Of a stretch of DNA of 64,000 bases, positions 18,129 through 26,600 are shown one piece after another (position 1 is the stretch's first letter; each line of letters starts with the position of its first letter). This stretch comes from Catellatospora citrea (lineage in GTDB: Bacteria; Actinomycetota; Actinomycetes; Mycobacteriales; Micromonosporaceae), in the NCBI RefSeq assembly GCF_003610235.1, contig NZ_RAPR01000001.1, positions 7,626,001-7,690,000 on the forward strand, given 5' to 3'. Under the pieces are notes generated by a model. That model did no database searches and had not been told where the DNA came from. It worked only from the letters and a program-made list of their open reading frames with translations. The position numbers and the translations under genes are program-made.

Positions 18129-19162
18129 TGAGCGATCCCGTGGTGACGGCCGACCCGGCCGGAGAGCAGTCGGCTGAACCGTCCGGTTCAGGCCGCTTCA
18201 CCGTGCGGCTCACCAACTTCGAAGGCCCCTTCGACCTGCTGCTGCAGCTCATCGGCAAGCACAAACTCGACGTCACCGAGGTCGCGCTGCACCGGGTGAC
18301 CGACGACTTCATCGCCCACATCCGGGCCATGGGCGCGGACTGGGATCTTGACGAGGCCAGCGAGTTCCTGGTCATCGCGGCCACCCTGCTCGACCTCAAG
18401 GCCGCCCGCCTGCTGCCCGCCGCCCAGGTGGAGAACGAGGAGGACCTGGCCCTGCTGGAGGCCCGGGACCTGCTCTTCGCCCGGCTCCTGCAGTACCGCG
18501 CGTTCAAGCAGGCCGCCGCGTTCATCGCCGACCTGGAGTCCACCGGCGGGCGCCGCTGGCCGCGCTCGGTCGCGCTGGAGGCGCAGTACGCCGAGGCGCT
18601 GCCCGACCTGATCCTGGGCATCGGGGTGGACCGGCTGGCCAAGCTGGCGCTCAAGGCGTTCACCCCCAAGGCGGCCCCGCCGCTGGTCTCCGTCGCGCAC
18701 ATCCACCAGGTCCGGGTCAGCGTGCGTGAGCACGCCGAGCTGCTGCGCAACCGCCTGTTCGAGCTCGGCACCGCCACGTTCAGCCAGCTCACCGCAGACT
18801 GCGAGAACACCCTGGAAGTGGTCGCCCGCTTCCTCGCCCTGCTGGAGCTGTACCGGGAGGGCCTGGTCGGCTTCGACCAGGAACTGGCGCTGGGCGAGCT
18901 GACCGTGCACTGGACCGGCGGCGAGACGGCCGCCGGCGACCTCGCGGTCGACGACTACGACGGCGACGACGAGGCGAAACAGGCCCTGGCCGCCGAGCCC
19001 CCCGACAGCGCCGAGCCCGACGGCGAGCTTGACGACGACGAACTCGACGGCGACGAGCCGGACGAGGACCCGGCCGAACCGGGTACGCAACAGACGGCCG
19101 ACGAAGCCGACATCTCGGTGGGCCAGCCGGGCAACGGTGGGGGAGCAGAACACCATGACTGA
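18128..19162 (+). CDS. scpA: condensin kleisin subunit ScpA
   Basis: The 344-residue protein is the kleisin that links the two heads of SMC and binds ScpB. The N-terminal SMC-neck-binding region is clear (LTNFEGPFDLLLQLIGKHKLDVTEV is the conserved block, here split by position 30-55). The C-terminal winged helix contains FSQLTADCENTLEVVARFLALLELYREG. A 60-residue acidic Asp/Glu-rich tail follows, a common actinobacterial addition. The stop overlaps scpB by 8 nt. Genes scpA-scpB-rluB form the standard order. Confidence 0.93.
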   Translation: MSDPVVTADPAGEQSAEPSGSGRFTVRLTNFEGPFDLLLQLIGKHKLDVTEVALHRVTDDFIAHIRAMGADWDLDEASEFLVIAATLLDLKAARLLPAAQVENEEDLALLEARDLLFARLLQYRAFKQAAAFIADLESTGGRRWPRSVALEAQYAEALPDLILGIGVDRLAKLALKAFTPKAAPPLVSVAHIHQVRVSVREHAELLRNRLFELGTATFSQLTADCENTLEVVARFLALLELYREGLVGFDQELALGELTVHWTGGETAAGDLAVDDYDGDDEAKQALAAEPPDSAEPDGELDDDELDGDEPDEDPAEPGTQQTADEADISVGQPGNGGGAEHHD

Positions 19163-20495
19163 CAACGAGTCCCTCGAACAGCAAGCCGCAGCCTGGGTCC
19201 CCCCATGGGCCCGCACCCCCGCCCCCGAGGAAAGCAAGGGCACCTTCTTAACGGATTCCGTAGAGGAAGGGCACCTTCTTAACGCAGAGCCGGAAGGTTC
19301 GCTGGTCGCAGGCCCGGCGGACGGGGTCGTGTTGCCCGACGACGCACGGCTCGACGTCCCGGCGGAGCAGCCGAGCGCGCCGGACGAGCCGGTGGCCGCC
19401 GAGGAGCCGGCCTGGCCGAGCGCCGACGTCGAGGACGGCGACGAGCTCGACTGCGGACCGGACGACCTCGCCGGTCCCCTGGACGAGCCCGAGGCTGAGG
19501 CTACGCCGGAGCCCGAGCCGGAGCCCGAGGCCGCGCCCGAGGCTGGGGCTGGGACCGACATGCTGGCGGTGGACGAGGCCGACGAGGCTGACCCGGCCGA
19601 GGTGGACGCTGCCGAGGTGGACGCGGCAGAGTCGCTGGCCGCGGTCGAGGACGTGCGCGGTGCCGAGACCGAGCCGTCGGGCGGAGCCGAGTCCGACGAT
19701 GCGGCGCATGTGGCGGACGCCGTGGCCGAGCCGGTGGACGCCGAGGCCGAGCCGGTGTACGCCGGGCCGGACGCGCCGGTCGGCGAGGACGAGGACGTCG
19801 CCGAGATCGCGGTGGTCGAGGACCTCGCCGAGGCGCTGGGCCTGGACGGGCCGGTCGCCCCGGTCTTCGACCTGGACGGGCCGGACGACAGCGGCGAGGC
19901 CGCCGTGGCGTACGCCGGATCGAAGCTCGCCACCCCGCCCCCCGGCCTGGCCGAGGCGGACCTCGTGCCGACCCTGGAGGCGATCCTGCTGGTCGTCGAC
20001 GAGCCGGTCAGCGAGCTGACCCTCGCCGAGGTGCTGGAAGTGCCCGCCGAGCTGATCGCGGGCACGCTGATCGACCTGTCGGCGCAGTACACCCGCGAGA
20101 GCCGCGGCTTCGACCTGCGCCGGGCCGCGGGCGGCTGGCGGCTCTACACCCGCGCCGAGTACGCGCCCTACGTGGAGCGGTTCGTGCTGGACGGGCAACA
20201 GCTGCGGCTCACCCAGGCGTCCCTGGAGACCCTGGCCGTGGTCGCGTACAAGCAGCCGGTGACCCGCTCGCGGATCTCGGCGATCCGCGGCGTCAACTGC
20301 GACGGCGTCATCCGTACCCTGGTCACCCGGGGCATGATCGAGGAGTGCGGCACCGAGCCCGAGTCGGGCGCCTACCTCTACCGCACCACGAGCCTTTTCC
20401 TGGAGAAGCTGGGCCTCGACTCCGTCGACCAGCTTCCGCCGCTGGCTCCGTTCCTACCTGACAACGTCGAGGAGATCGCTGATGAGCAGCGCTGA
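19155..20495 (+). CDS. scpB: condensin subunit ScpB with long acidic N-terminal extension
   Basis: The ATG at 19155, preceded by GGGGGAG, gives 446 residues, more than twice the usual 180-250. Residues 263-446 are the conserved double winged-helix ScpB core (LVPTLEAILLVVDEPVSELT, then VVAYKQPVTRSRISAIRGV). Residues 1-262 are a low-complexity Asp/Glu/Ala/Pro region that is probably disordered. Near residues 27-43 the DNA holds two copies of an 18-bp repeat read in different frames. ScpB binds the ScpA linker as a dimer and supports SMC loading. The function of the extension is unknown. Confidence 0.9.
   Translation: MTDNESLEQQAAAWVPPWARTPAPEESKGTFLTDSVEEGHLLNAEPEGSLVAGPADGVVLPDDARLDVPAEQPSAPDEPVAAEEPAWPSADVEDGDELDCGPDDLAGPLDEPEAEATPEPEPEPEAAPEAGAGTDMLAVDEADEADPAEVDAAEVDAAESLAAVEDVRGAETEPSGGAESDDAAHVADAVAEPVDAEAEPVYAGPDAPVGEDEDVAEIAVVEDLAEALGLDGPVAPVFDLDGPDDSGEAAVAYAGSKLATPPPGLAEADLVPTLEAILLVVDEPVSELTLAEVLEVPAELIAGTLIDLSAQYTRESRGFDLRRAAGGWRLYTRAEYAPYVERFVLDGQQLRLTQASLETLAVVAYKQPVTRSRISAIRGVNCDGVIRTLVTRGMIEECGTEPESGAYLYRTTSLFLEKLGLDSVDQLPPLAPFLPDNVEEIADEQR
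19236..19284. repeat. duplicated AAGGGCACCTTCTTAACG repeat inside scpB
   Basis: The 18-bp unit AAGGGCACCTTCTTAACG occurs at 19236-19253 and again at 19267-19284, 31 bp apart, so the copies are read in different frames (KGTFLT and GHLLN). Reading the other strand gives CGTTAAGAAGGTGCCCTT. Repeats with a CGTTAAGAAGG-GCCCTT core are numerous in Micromonosporaceae genomes as I recall them, usually between genes. Here the element lies within a coding sequence. Confidence 0.75.
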
Positions 20496-21288
20496 AGTAC
20501 GCACTGACGGCGCTGAGAGGCTGCAGAAGATCCTGGCTCAGGCCGGTGTCGCCTCACGCAGGGCCAGCGAGGACCTGATCGCCGCGCGGCGGGTCACCGT
20601 CAACGGCAAGGTCGCCAAGCTCGGCGACAAGGCCGACCCGATCGCCGACGTCATCCACGTCGACGGCCAGCGCATCGTCACCGATGCCAACCTGGTCTAC
20701 CTGGCCATGAACAAGCCGCGCGGCGTCGTCTCGACGATGGCCGACGACAAGGGCCGCGAGGCGGTCGCCGACTACATCGGCAACATCACCACCCGGGTGT
20801 ACCACGTGGGCCGGCTCGACGCCGACTCCGAGGGCCTGCTGCTGCTCACCAACGACGGCAACCTCGCCCACAAGCTGATGCACCCGTCGTACGAGGTGCC
20901 CAAGACGTACCTGGTCGAGGTCGTGGGCCCGCTGCCGCGGGTGGTCGGCCGCGAGCTGATGGCCGGCGTGGAGCTGGAGGACGGGCCCGCCCGGCTCGAC
21001 GACTACCGCCTCAAGCAGGCCATCGACAAGCAGGCGCTGATCGAGGTGGTGCTGCACGAGGGCCGCAACCGCATCGTGCGGCGCATGTTCGACCACGTCG
21101 GCTTCCCGGTGCAGCGCCTGGTGCGCACCGCGATCGGCCCGATCAAGCTCGGCGACCTGAAGGCGGGCCGCCACCGCCGCCTCAACGCGGGTGAGGTCGC
21201 CGCGCTGTTCAAGATCACAGACAAGAAGGGCCGCGGCGCGGCGCAGGAGGACACCATCCGCGAGGTCCCCGAGGTGTACGAGGACTGA
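20482..21288 (+). CDS. rluB: 23S rRNA pseudouridine synthase, RsuA/RluB family
   Basis: The 268-residue protein has an N-terminal S4 domain (RLQKILAQAGVASRRASEDL) and a pseudouridine synthase domain with the catalytic Asp113 in VGRLDADSEGLLLL. The family isomerises uridine in 23S or 16S rRNA. It overlaps the scpB stop by 14 nt, the usual arrangement in actinobacteria. A short acidic tail ends the protein. The exact modified site is not inferable. Confidence 0.92.
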   Translation: MSSAEVRTDGAERLQKILAQAGVASRRASEDLIAARRVTVNGKVAKLGDKADPIADVIHVDGQRIVTDANLVYLAMNKPRGVVSTMADDKGREAVADYIGNITTRVYHVGRLDADSEGLLLLTNDGNLAHKLMHPSYEVPKTYLVEVVGPLPRVVGRELMAGVELEDGPARLDDYRLKQAIDKQALIEVVLHEGRNRIVRRMFDHVGFPVQRLVRTAIGPIKLGDLKAGRHRRLNAGEVAALFKITDKKGRGAAQEDTIREVPEVYED

Positions 21289-21384
21289 GCCCGTTCGCCA
21301 CCACGGGCCCGGCCGAGGTGAGGCGGGCGTACCGGTGGGTATGGTGAGCGAGACCGCTGACCGTGACCGCTGGGAGCCCGCCTG

Positions 21385-22158
21385 ATGCAGCCGACGACCG
21401 TCACCGACCTGCCCGCCCTGCTCGGCAGGGATGCGGTGGCCGGTGCCGACCGGCCGCTGCTGACCTACTGCGACGACGCCACGGGCGAGCGCACCGAGCT
21501 CACCGCGGTCGAACTCGGCGGCCTGGCCGCCCAGACGGCGGGCTTGCTGCGCGAGGACTGCGGGCTCGACACGGGCTCCCGGGTCGCGGTGCTGCTGCCG
21601 CCGCACTGGCAGACCGCCGCGGTGCTGCTCGGAGCCTGGTCGATCGGGGCCGCCGTGTCGTTCCGCCCGTGGGCGACCGCGGGTCTCGCCCCGGTCGGCG
21701 TGGGCGAGAACGATCCGCTGGACGTGCTGTTCGTCAGCCGCAAGCGGATGGACAGCTGGCTGGAGCAGGTGCCGCAGGCGCGGCACCGCTACGTGCTCGG
21801 CCTCGCCCCCGGCGGCGCGCCGCTCGACGAGGTGCCGGACGGCTACCGGGACTTCGTCGCCGAGGCCGGCCGGCACCCGGCGAGCCTGCCCGCGTACGGC
21901 TCGATCGGCAGCACCGACGCGGCGAGCCCCGACGGCACCACCTACCGGCAGTGGGGCGGGCTGGCCCAAGGCGTCGCCGACCAGCTGGGCCTGCGCCCGG
22001 GCGACAAGCTGCTGGTCGACGTGGCCAAGCACGAGCAGCCGGTGATGTGGCTGCTGACACCGCTCGCGGCGGGCGCGTCGGTGGTGCTGTGCGCCAACCT
22101 CGACCGCGCCAACCTGGACGCCCGGATCGCCGCCGAGGGCATCACCCGGGTCATCTGA
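21385..22158 (+). CDS. TIGR03089-family protein (truncated acyl-CoA synthetase-like)
   Basis: The 257-residue protein resembles only the N-terminal lobe of AMP-forming acyl-CoA synthetases: LLREDCGLDTGSRVAVLLPPHWQTAAVLLG is the substrate-lobe pattern, but the AMP-binding TSG-TTGxPK loop is degenerate (residues around STDAASPDGTTYRQWG). This matches the actinobacterial TIGR03089 group of unknown function. The ATG overlaps a short upstream ORF stop (TGATG at 21383). Catalytic activity is doubtful because no C-terminal lobe exists. Confidence 0.72.
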   Translation: MQPTTVTDLPALLGRDAVAGADRPLLTYCDDATGERTELTAVELGGLAAQTAGLLREDCGLDTGSRVAVLLPPHWQTAAVLLGAWSIGAAVSFRPWATAGLAPVGVGENDPLDVLFVSRKRMDSWLEQVPQARHRYVLGLAPGGAPLDEVPDGYRDFVAEAGRHPASLPAYGSIGSTDAASPDGTTYRQWGGLAQGVADQLGLRPGDKLLVDVAKHEQPVMWLLTPLAAGASVVLCANLDRANLDARIAAEGITRVI

Positions 22159-22162
22159 GCCG

Positions 22163-22528
22163 TCAGGCGTCCTGCCGCAGGTAGGTGGCGTGGCCCGAGC
22201 GGACGAGGTCGCCGTCGAACACCAGCACCTCGTTGACCAGTCCGCCACGCTGGTTGCGGTAATTGATCACGATGGCGTCGACGCCCGCGTACACGGCATC
22301 GACCGTGAAGTGCAGGTCGGGCACGCGCTTCACGCCCTCGCCCCAGTACGCCCGCAGCGCCTCCTTGCCCCGCACGACGCCACCGGTCTCCGGGAACAGC
22401 TGCGCCGCGAGCGGAGAGGAGAACACGACGTCGTCGTGGAAGTGCGCCAGCACCGCCTCCACATCGAGCGCGTTCCACGCCGCCACCCAGCGCCCGCTGA
22501 ACTCCGTCGCGTCCGGCATGCTCGCCAT
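22163..22528 (-). CDS. NTF2/SnoaL-like small protein
   Basis: The 121-residue product has the NTF2-like cone-fold pattern: an N-terminal helix (FSGRWVAAWNALDVEAVLAHF) shown here in part, then HDDVVFSSPL, GKEALRAYWGEGV and VLVFDGDLVRSGHATYL strands. The family includes isomerases, hydrolases and, in polymorphic toxin loci, some immunity proteins. ATG 22528 is preceded by GGGAGG at good spacing. It lies 62 nt after the beta-propeller gene on the same strand, downstream of the giant toxin-like gene, so an immunity or accessory role is possible but unproven. Confidence 0.72.
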   Translation of the reverse strand: MASMPDATEFSGRWVAAWNALDVEAVLAHFHDDVVFSSPLAAQLFPETGGVVRGKEALRAYWGEGVKRVPDLHFTVDAVYAGVDAIVINYRNQRGGLVNEVLVFDGDLVRSGHATYLRQDA

Positions 22529-22590
22529 CGCCGACCTCCCGTTGCAAGAACCGCGTCCGGACCGTCCGAACACGACCTTGAAAGTAGCCG

Positions 22591-23694
22591 TCATGCCGGC
22601 AGGGCGTACAACCTCCCCGCCGCACCTACGTAGACCGTGCCGTCCGCGCCGACGTCCGGATGCTGGGTGATCATGCCGGGGGCGTACCAGGTCCAGCGCG
22701 TCGTGCCGTCGGGGTTGAGGCAGCGCACGTAGGTCTCGTGCCACAGCGGCCTGAGCCAGTGGTAGGTGTCCCAGCGCCGCTGGTCCGGCGAAGCCGAGAC
22801 GATCAGTGAGCCCGCTGCGCCCGCGGTGAGCGTGACCGGGGCGACGTTCATGTCGTGGGTCCAGACGGCCCGGTCGCCCTCGATCATCCAGATCGGGTAC
22901 GTGTAGATCATCTGCTCCTGCCGGCTGGGCCCGCACATGGCCAGGCGCGTGGGGCCGCCGTCGACACCGGGCAGCACCGCGAGCGGCTCGCTGACCTGTC
23001 GCGCCGTGATGAGGCTCCGCGAGTCGCCGAAAGCGTCCACGAGGAAGTAGCCGCCCCCGTCGTACCACTCGAAGCGGGCCAGCAGGTGGTCCGCGTCGTA
23101 CTGCCACAGGGCCCTGATGCGGTGATGCTCGTCCGCGGGCCGGTCGAGCCTGACCCCCGCCCAGGCCCACGCTGCCCATTGCAGCTCCGCGTCGCGGTCG
23201 TAGGCGTACAGCAGTTTGTTGACGTCGAACACCACGAGGTCGCCGAAGGCGCGCAGACGGTAGCCGTCCATGCGATCGGGTAGCGGCACCGCCCAGTGGA
23301 GTTCGCCGTCCAGGCCGACCCGGCGCACCTCTCGCTGGTCATCCTCGATCAGGTGACGGAACACGAACCCGCCCCACGGGTCGAACTCCAGCCGGTGTGC
23401 CCGTGGGCCGCCGTCGAACGAGGCCACGGGCTCGCCGGTGGCGAGGTCCCGGGTCACGATGCGATCGTCCTCGATCCGGTGCATGAGCCCGTCCCGGACG
23501 AGCGGATACCAGTTCCCATGGCTGCCCAGCTCCCGGGACCAGCGGATCTGCCCGTCAGGACTGACGAGCGTGGCCGCGGCCTCGGCGATGAGGAGACAGC
23601 CGTCGACGTCCTCGGTGCGAAGCGTCGCGTCGTCGGCCGGAATGTCGACCGACCACAGCGGCGAGGTGTCTGACACCGCCCTTACGGATTCCAC
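22591..23694 (-). CDS. PQQ/WD-like beta-propeller protein downstream of the toxin-like gene
   Basis: The 367-residue protein has repeated strand blocks with Trp and Asp-Gly turns, such as LVSPDGQIRWSREL, VGLDGELHWAVPLP, YAYDRDAELQWAAW and NPDGTTRWTWYAPG, which fit a PQQ-like beta-propeller of six or seven blades. No signal peptide is visible, so it is probably cytoplasmic. The ATG at 23694 lies 13 nt inside the end of the giant upstream gene, so the two are translationally coupled. That position is where immunity genes usually sit in polymorphic toxin loci. No enzyme motif was found. Confidence 0.7.
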   Translation of the reverse strand: MESVRAVSDTSPLWSVDIPADDATLRTEDVDGCLLIAEAAATLVSPDGQIRWSRELGSHGNWYPLVRDGLMHRIEDDRIVTRDLATGEPVASFDGGPRAHRLEFDPWGGFVFRHLIEDDQREVRRVGLDGELHWAVPLPDRMDGYRLRAFGDLVVFDVNKLLYAYDRDAELQWAAWAWAGVRLDRPADEHHRIRALWQYDADHLLARFEWYDGGGYFLVDAFGDSRSLITARQVSEPLAVLPGVDGGPTRLAMCGPSRQEQMIYTYPIWMIEGDRAVWTHDMNVAPVTLTAGAAGSLIVSASPDQRRWDTYHWLRPLWHETYVRCLNPDGTTRWTWYAPGMITQHPDVGADGTVYVGAAGRLYALPA

Positions 23695-26600
23695 TGCAGA
23701 GCCTCCTTGAGCAGGTGGAGCCGGGACTCGATGAGGTCAGACAGCGCGTCGGAGTGGTCATCCGAACCGCGTCTCACCCGGTACGGCAGCTCCTTGAGCA
23801 CGTGGATCGCGCCGCGTACCCCGAACAGTGCCATGAGGCGAGGGTCCGGGTCCGGGCCGCCCGCGTCGCGGTACCCGTTGCGGAACGCCAGCCGCAGGTG
23901 GGCCAGCTCCTCAGGCTTGAGCCCGAGGGTCATCCCGAAGTCCGCCAACTTGATCTCGAAGTACGCGAGGTCGCGCTCCGGCGCGCCGATCGGGTTCCCG
24001 CTGCTGTCCATGGCGTGGTGCAGCATCGGCAGGTCGATGACGGTCAGGCCGCGCTCGGGATGCCAGAAGAAGTTGCCGGGGTGGGCGTCGCCGTGCGCCA
24101 GCGCCGCCCAGCCGCGAACGTCGTGCGCCTCGGCGATGGTCTGCTCGACCCGCCTCGCCAGTTCGTCGAGGCGCCAGCCGCGGTCCGGCAGCGTCCGCAT
24201 CGTGTCCAGCACCTGGCCGGTCCACCTGCGCACCACCGCGACATGGCGGTCCAGGAACTCCCGGGACGTCGGCCCGCCCGAGCCCGCGGCGGCGGTGTGC
24301 AGGTCGGCGAGCGCGGCGGCCACCCCGACGACGGACCATTCGAGCTGCCTGAAGGCGGGCGCCCACGCCGCACCCGTCGACCTGCCCACCTCCGTGATCA
24401 GGTCGTCGATCGCCTTGCCCGGGGCCAGCGCGGACACGACCACCCCGTGGCGTTGCGGCGTCGCCGCGATGCCCAGCGCCGTCGGGATCCCGAACCAGGT
24501 GAACTCGCGGCCGTGCAGCCGCTGCAGGGCCGACAGCTCGCGGGCGAACTCCTCGGTGTCGGGGAACGCCTTCACCACCCCGACGTTGCGGCCGTCCTCG
24601 TCCTGCACCAGCATGACCGGCGCACCGGACAGGCCCTTCGCGCCGGTCGACCCGGTGATCTCGGCGAGGCGCACCGGTCTGCCGAGCACCGCCGCGGCGA
24701 AGTCGGCCACCGCCGGCTGGCCGTCCACGCCGTTCGCCAGCACCTGCGCGCCGCCGATCAGGTCGGCCACCGCGTGCGGGATCACCGCGCCGCCGTCGGC
24801 GCGCACCGCCCTCGCGCGGTCGAGCATCGTCCGGGCACGACCGGGTGCGCTGCCCGGGTCGGGCATCGTGTCCTCCTCCGGTCGGTCCGGCTCGTGTGGC
24901 AGCCCGTGGACCGGAGCGGTCTCGCCGCGCTCCGTCCGCCTGATCTCGGCGCGCGCGGTCACGGCCTGCTCGATCGCGTTGCGCAGCGAGCCGATCTCCT
25001 GCTCGTCGAGCTGCAGCAGGCGGAGTTCCTCGGCCGCCTGCCGCCGTGGTTCCGTCTCGGCCAGCAGCTGCCGCACGTGCTCGGTCACGGCGTGCGGCCG
25101 GGCGTCGGGCCCGGCGGCGTACGCGAGCGACAGCCGGACCGCGCTGGCTGTGCCCGCCGGCGTATCGGTGTGCAGTCCGGCCTCCCGATAGGCGGCGGCC
25201 GTCGTCGGTCGCAGCACGCCCGACAGAGCCCGCTGCACGGCGTTCCACTTGTGCGCCGCGGACTCGATGTCGCCCGGCACGGCACGCAGCCACCGGTCGG
25301 CCTGGTCGGCGCAGTAGCGGCTGTCCGCCCACGCCGTCTCGGGCCACGGCGTCCAGGCGTCGGGCGGCGCCCAGTCCCGGCCCAGCCGCCGCGCCCAGCC
25401 GTCCAGTTCGGGCCCGGCCAGCCGCGCGATCCGGTCCGACACCACCGACACGGTCGCCGGGTGGTGCACGGCGACCGGCGGGGTGAGCCGGTCCTCGGGA
25501 TCGGGCAGGTCGGGACCGAACTCGACCCGGTGGATGGTCGCCAGTGGCGCCCGCAACGGCCCGGTGTGCGCCGCGAACGCCGTCCTCGCCCGCCCGGACG
25601 GGAACAGCTGCGGCTGCCCGTCCTCGTCGAGCAGGGCGCGGCGGTCGCCGTACTCCCAGGTGTCCCAGTAGAGCTGCCAACGCGTGCCCTTGTCGCCGAC
25701 GTGCTCGCGGCCCTGGAAGTACACCGTCGGCACGCCGAGCGTGACGGCGATCTCCAGCGCACCGCTCTCCATGCCGATCTGCACGATGTCGCGGGTGCTG
25801 TCCAGATGGTGCAGGAACAGCGCCTGCTCGCCCTGGCCGAGGGCCTGCCCGCCGTGGCGGTCGGCGGACCAGAAGTGGCGCAGCGTCTCGGTGTCGACGC
25901 CGTCGAGCGCCCCTTCGGCTTCGAAGGCGGCCTGCTGCTCCGGTCGGCCGTCGAACAGGTCGTCGCCGATCAGCAGGATGCGCCGGTCGGGGTCCATGTC
26001 GCGGAGCAGCGCGACGGTCTGGCGCAGCAGCTCGGGCTTGGTGTCCATGAACGCGCCCATCGGCACCCCGGACTTGCGCACCCACAGCAGTGCGTAGCTG
26101 CGGGGCCGCCCGTCGGGCTCGTGCCGGGCGCACACCAGTTCGGCCAGCGCGCGAGCCCGCATGTCACGCCGTGCGCCCCGCTCGCCGTGCCCGCGCATCG
26201 CGGCGACCATGGTGTCCCGGGCCTGCTGCCCGCCGCGGCGCACCTGCGGCAGCGCCACCAGGTGTGCACGGCGGAACTTGCTGGTCGCGTAGTGGACGTG
26301 CCGCGGCTGGTCGTCGTGGCACAGGCGGACCCGGGCCGGGTCGACACCGAACTCCGTGATCAGCCGTTCGCGCATGGCCAGCGCGCCGCGCAGCGGCCGC
26401 ACCTGCATGTCGATCGCGTCAGCGGCCAGTTCGGCCGGGTCGACGCCGTCGGTGGACCGGCCGGACAGCGCCCGCCACAGCACCGTCTTGTCCGCGAGGT
26501 CGCGGGTCATGCCCGCGGGCACCGGACCGGTGTGGGACAGGTACGGATCGCGGACGTCGTCGCGGTACTGGGTGAACAGCTGGTGGGGCTCGTACGCGAT

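Noticed and set aside
21341..21385. Leader peptide of 14 residues before the TIGR03089 gene
   Set aside because: A short ORF ends in TGATG at the gene start, but it has no run of regulatory codons and no attenuator hairpin was seen.
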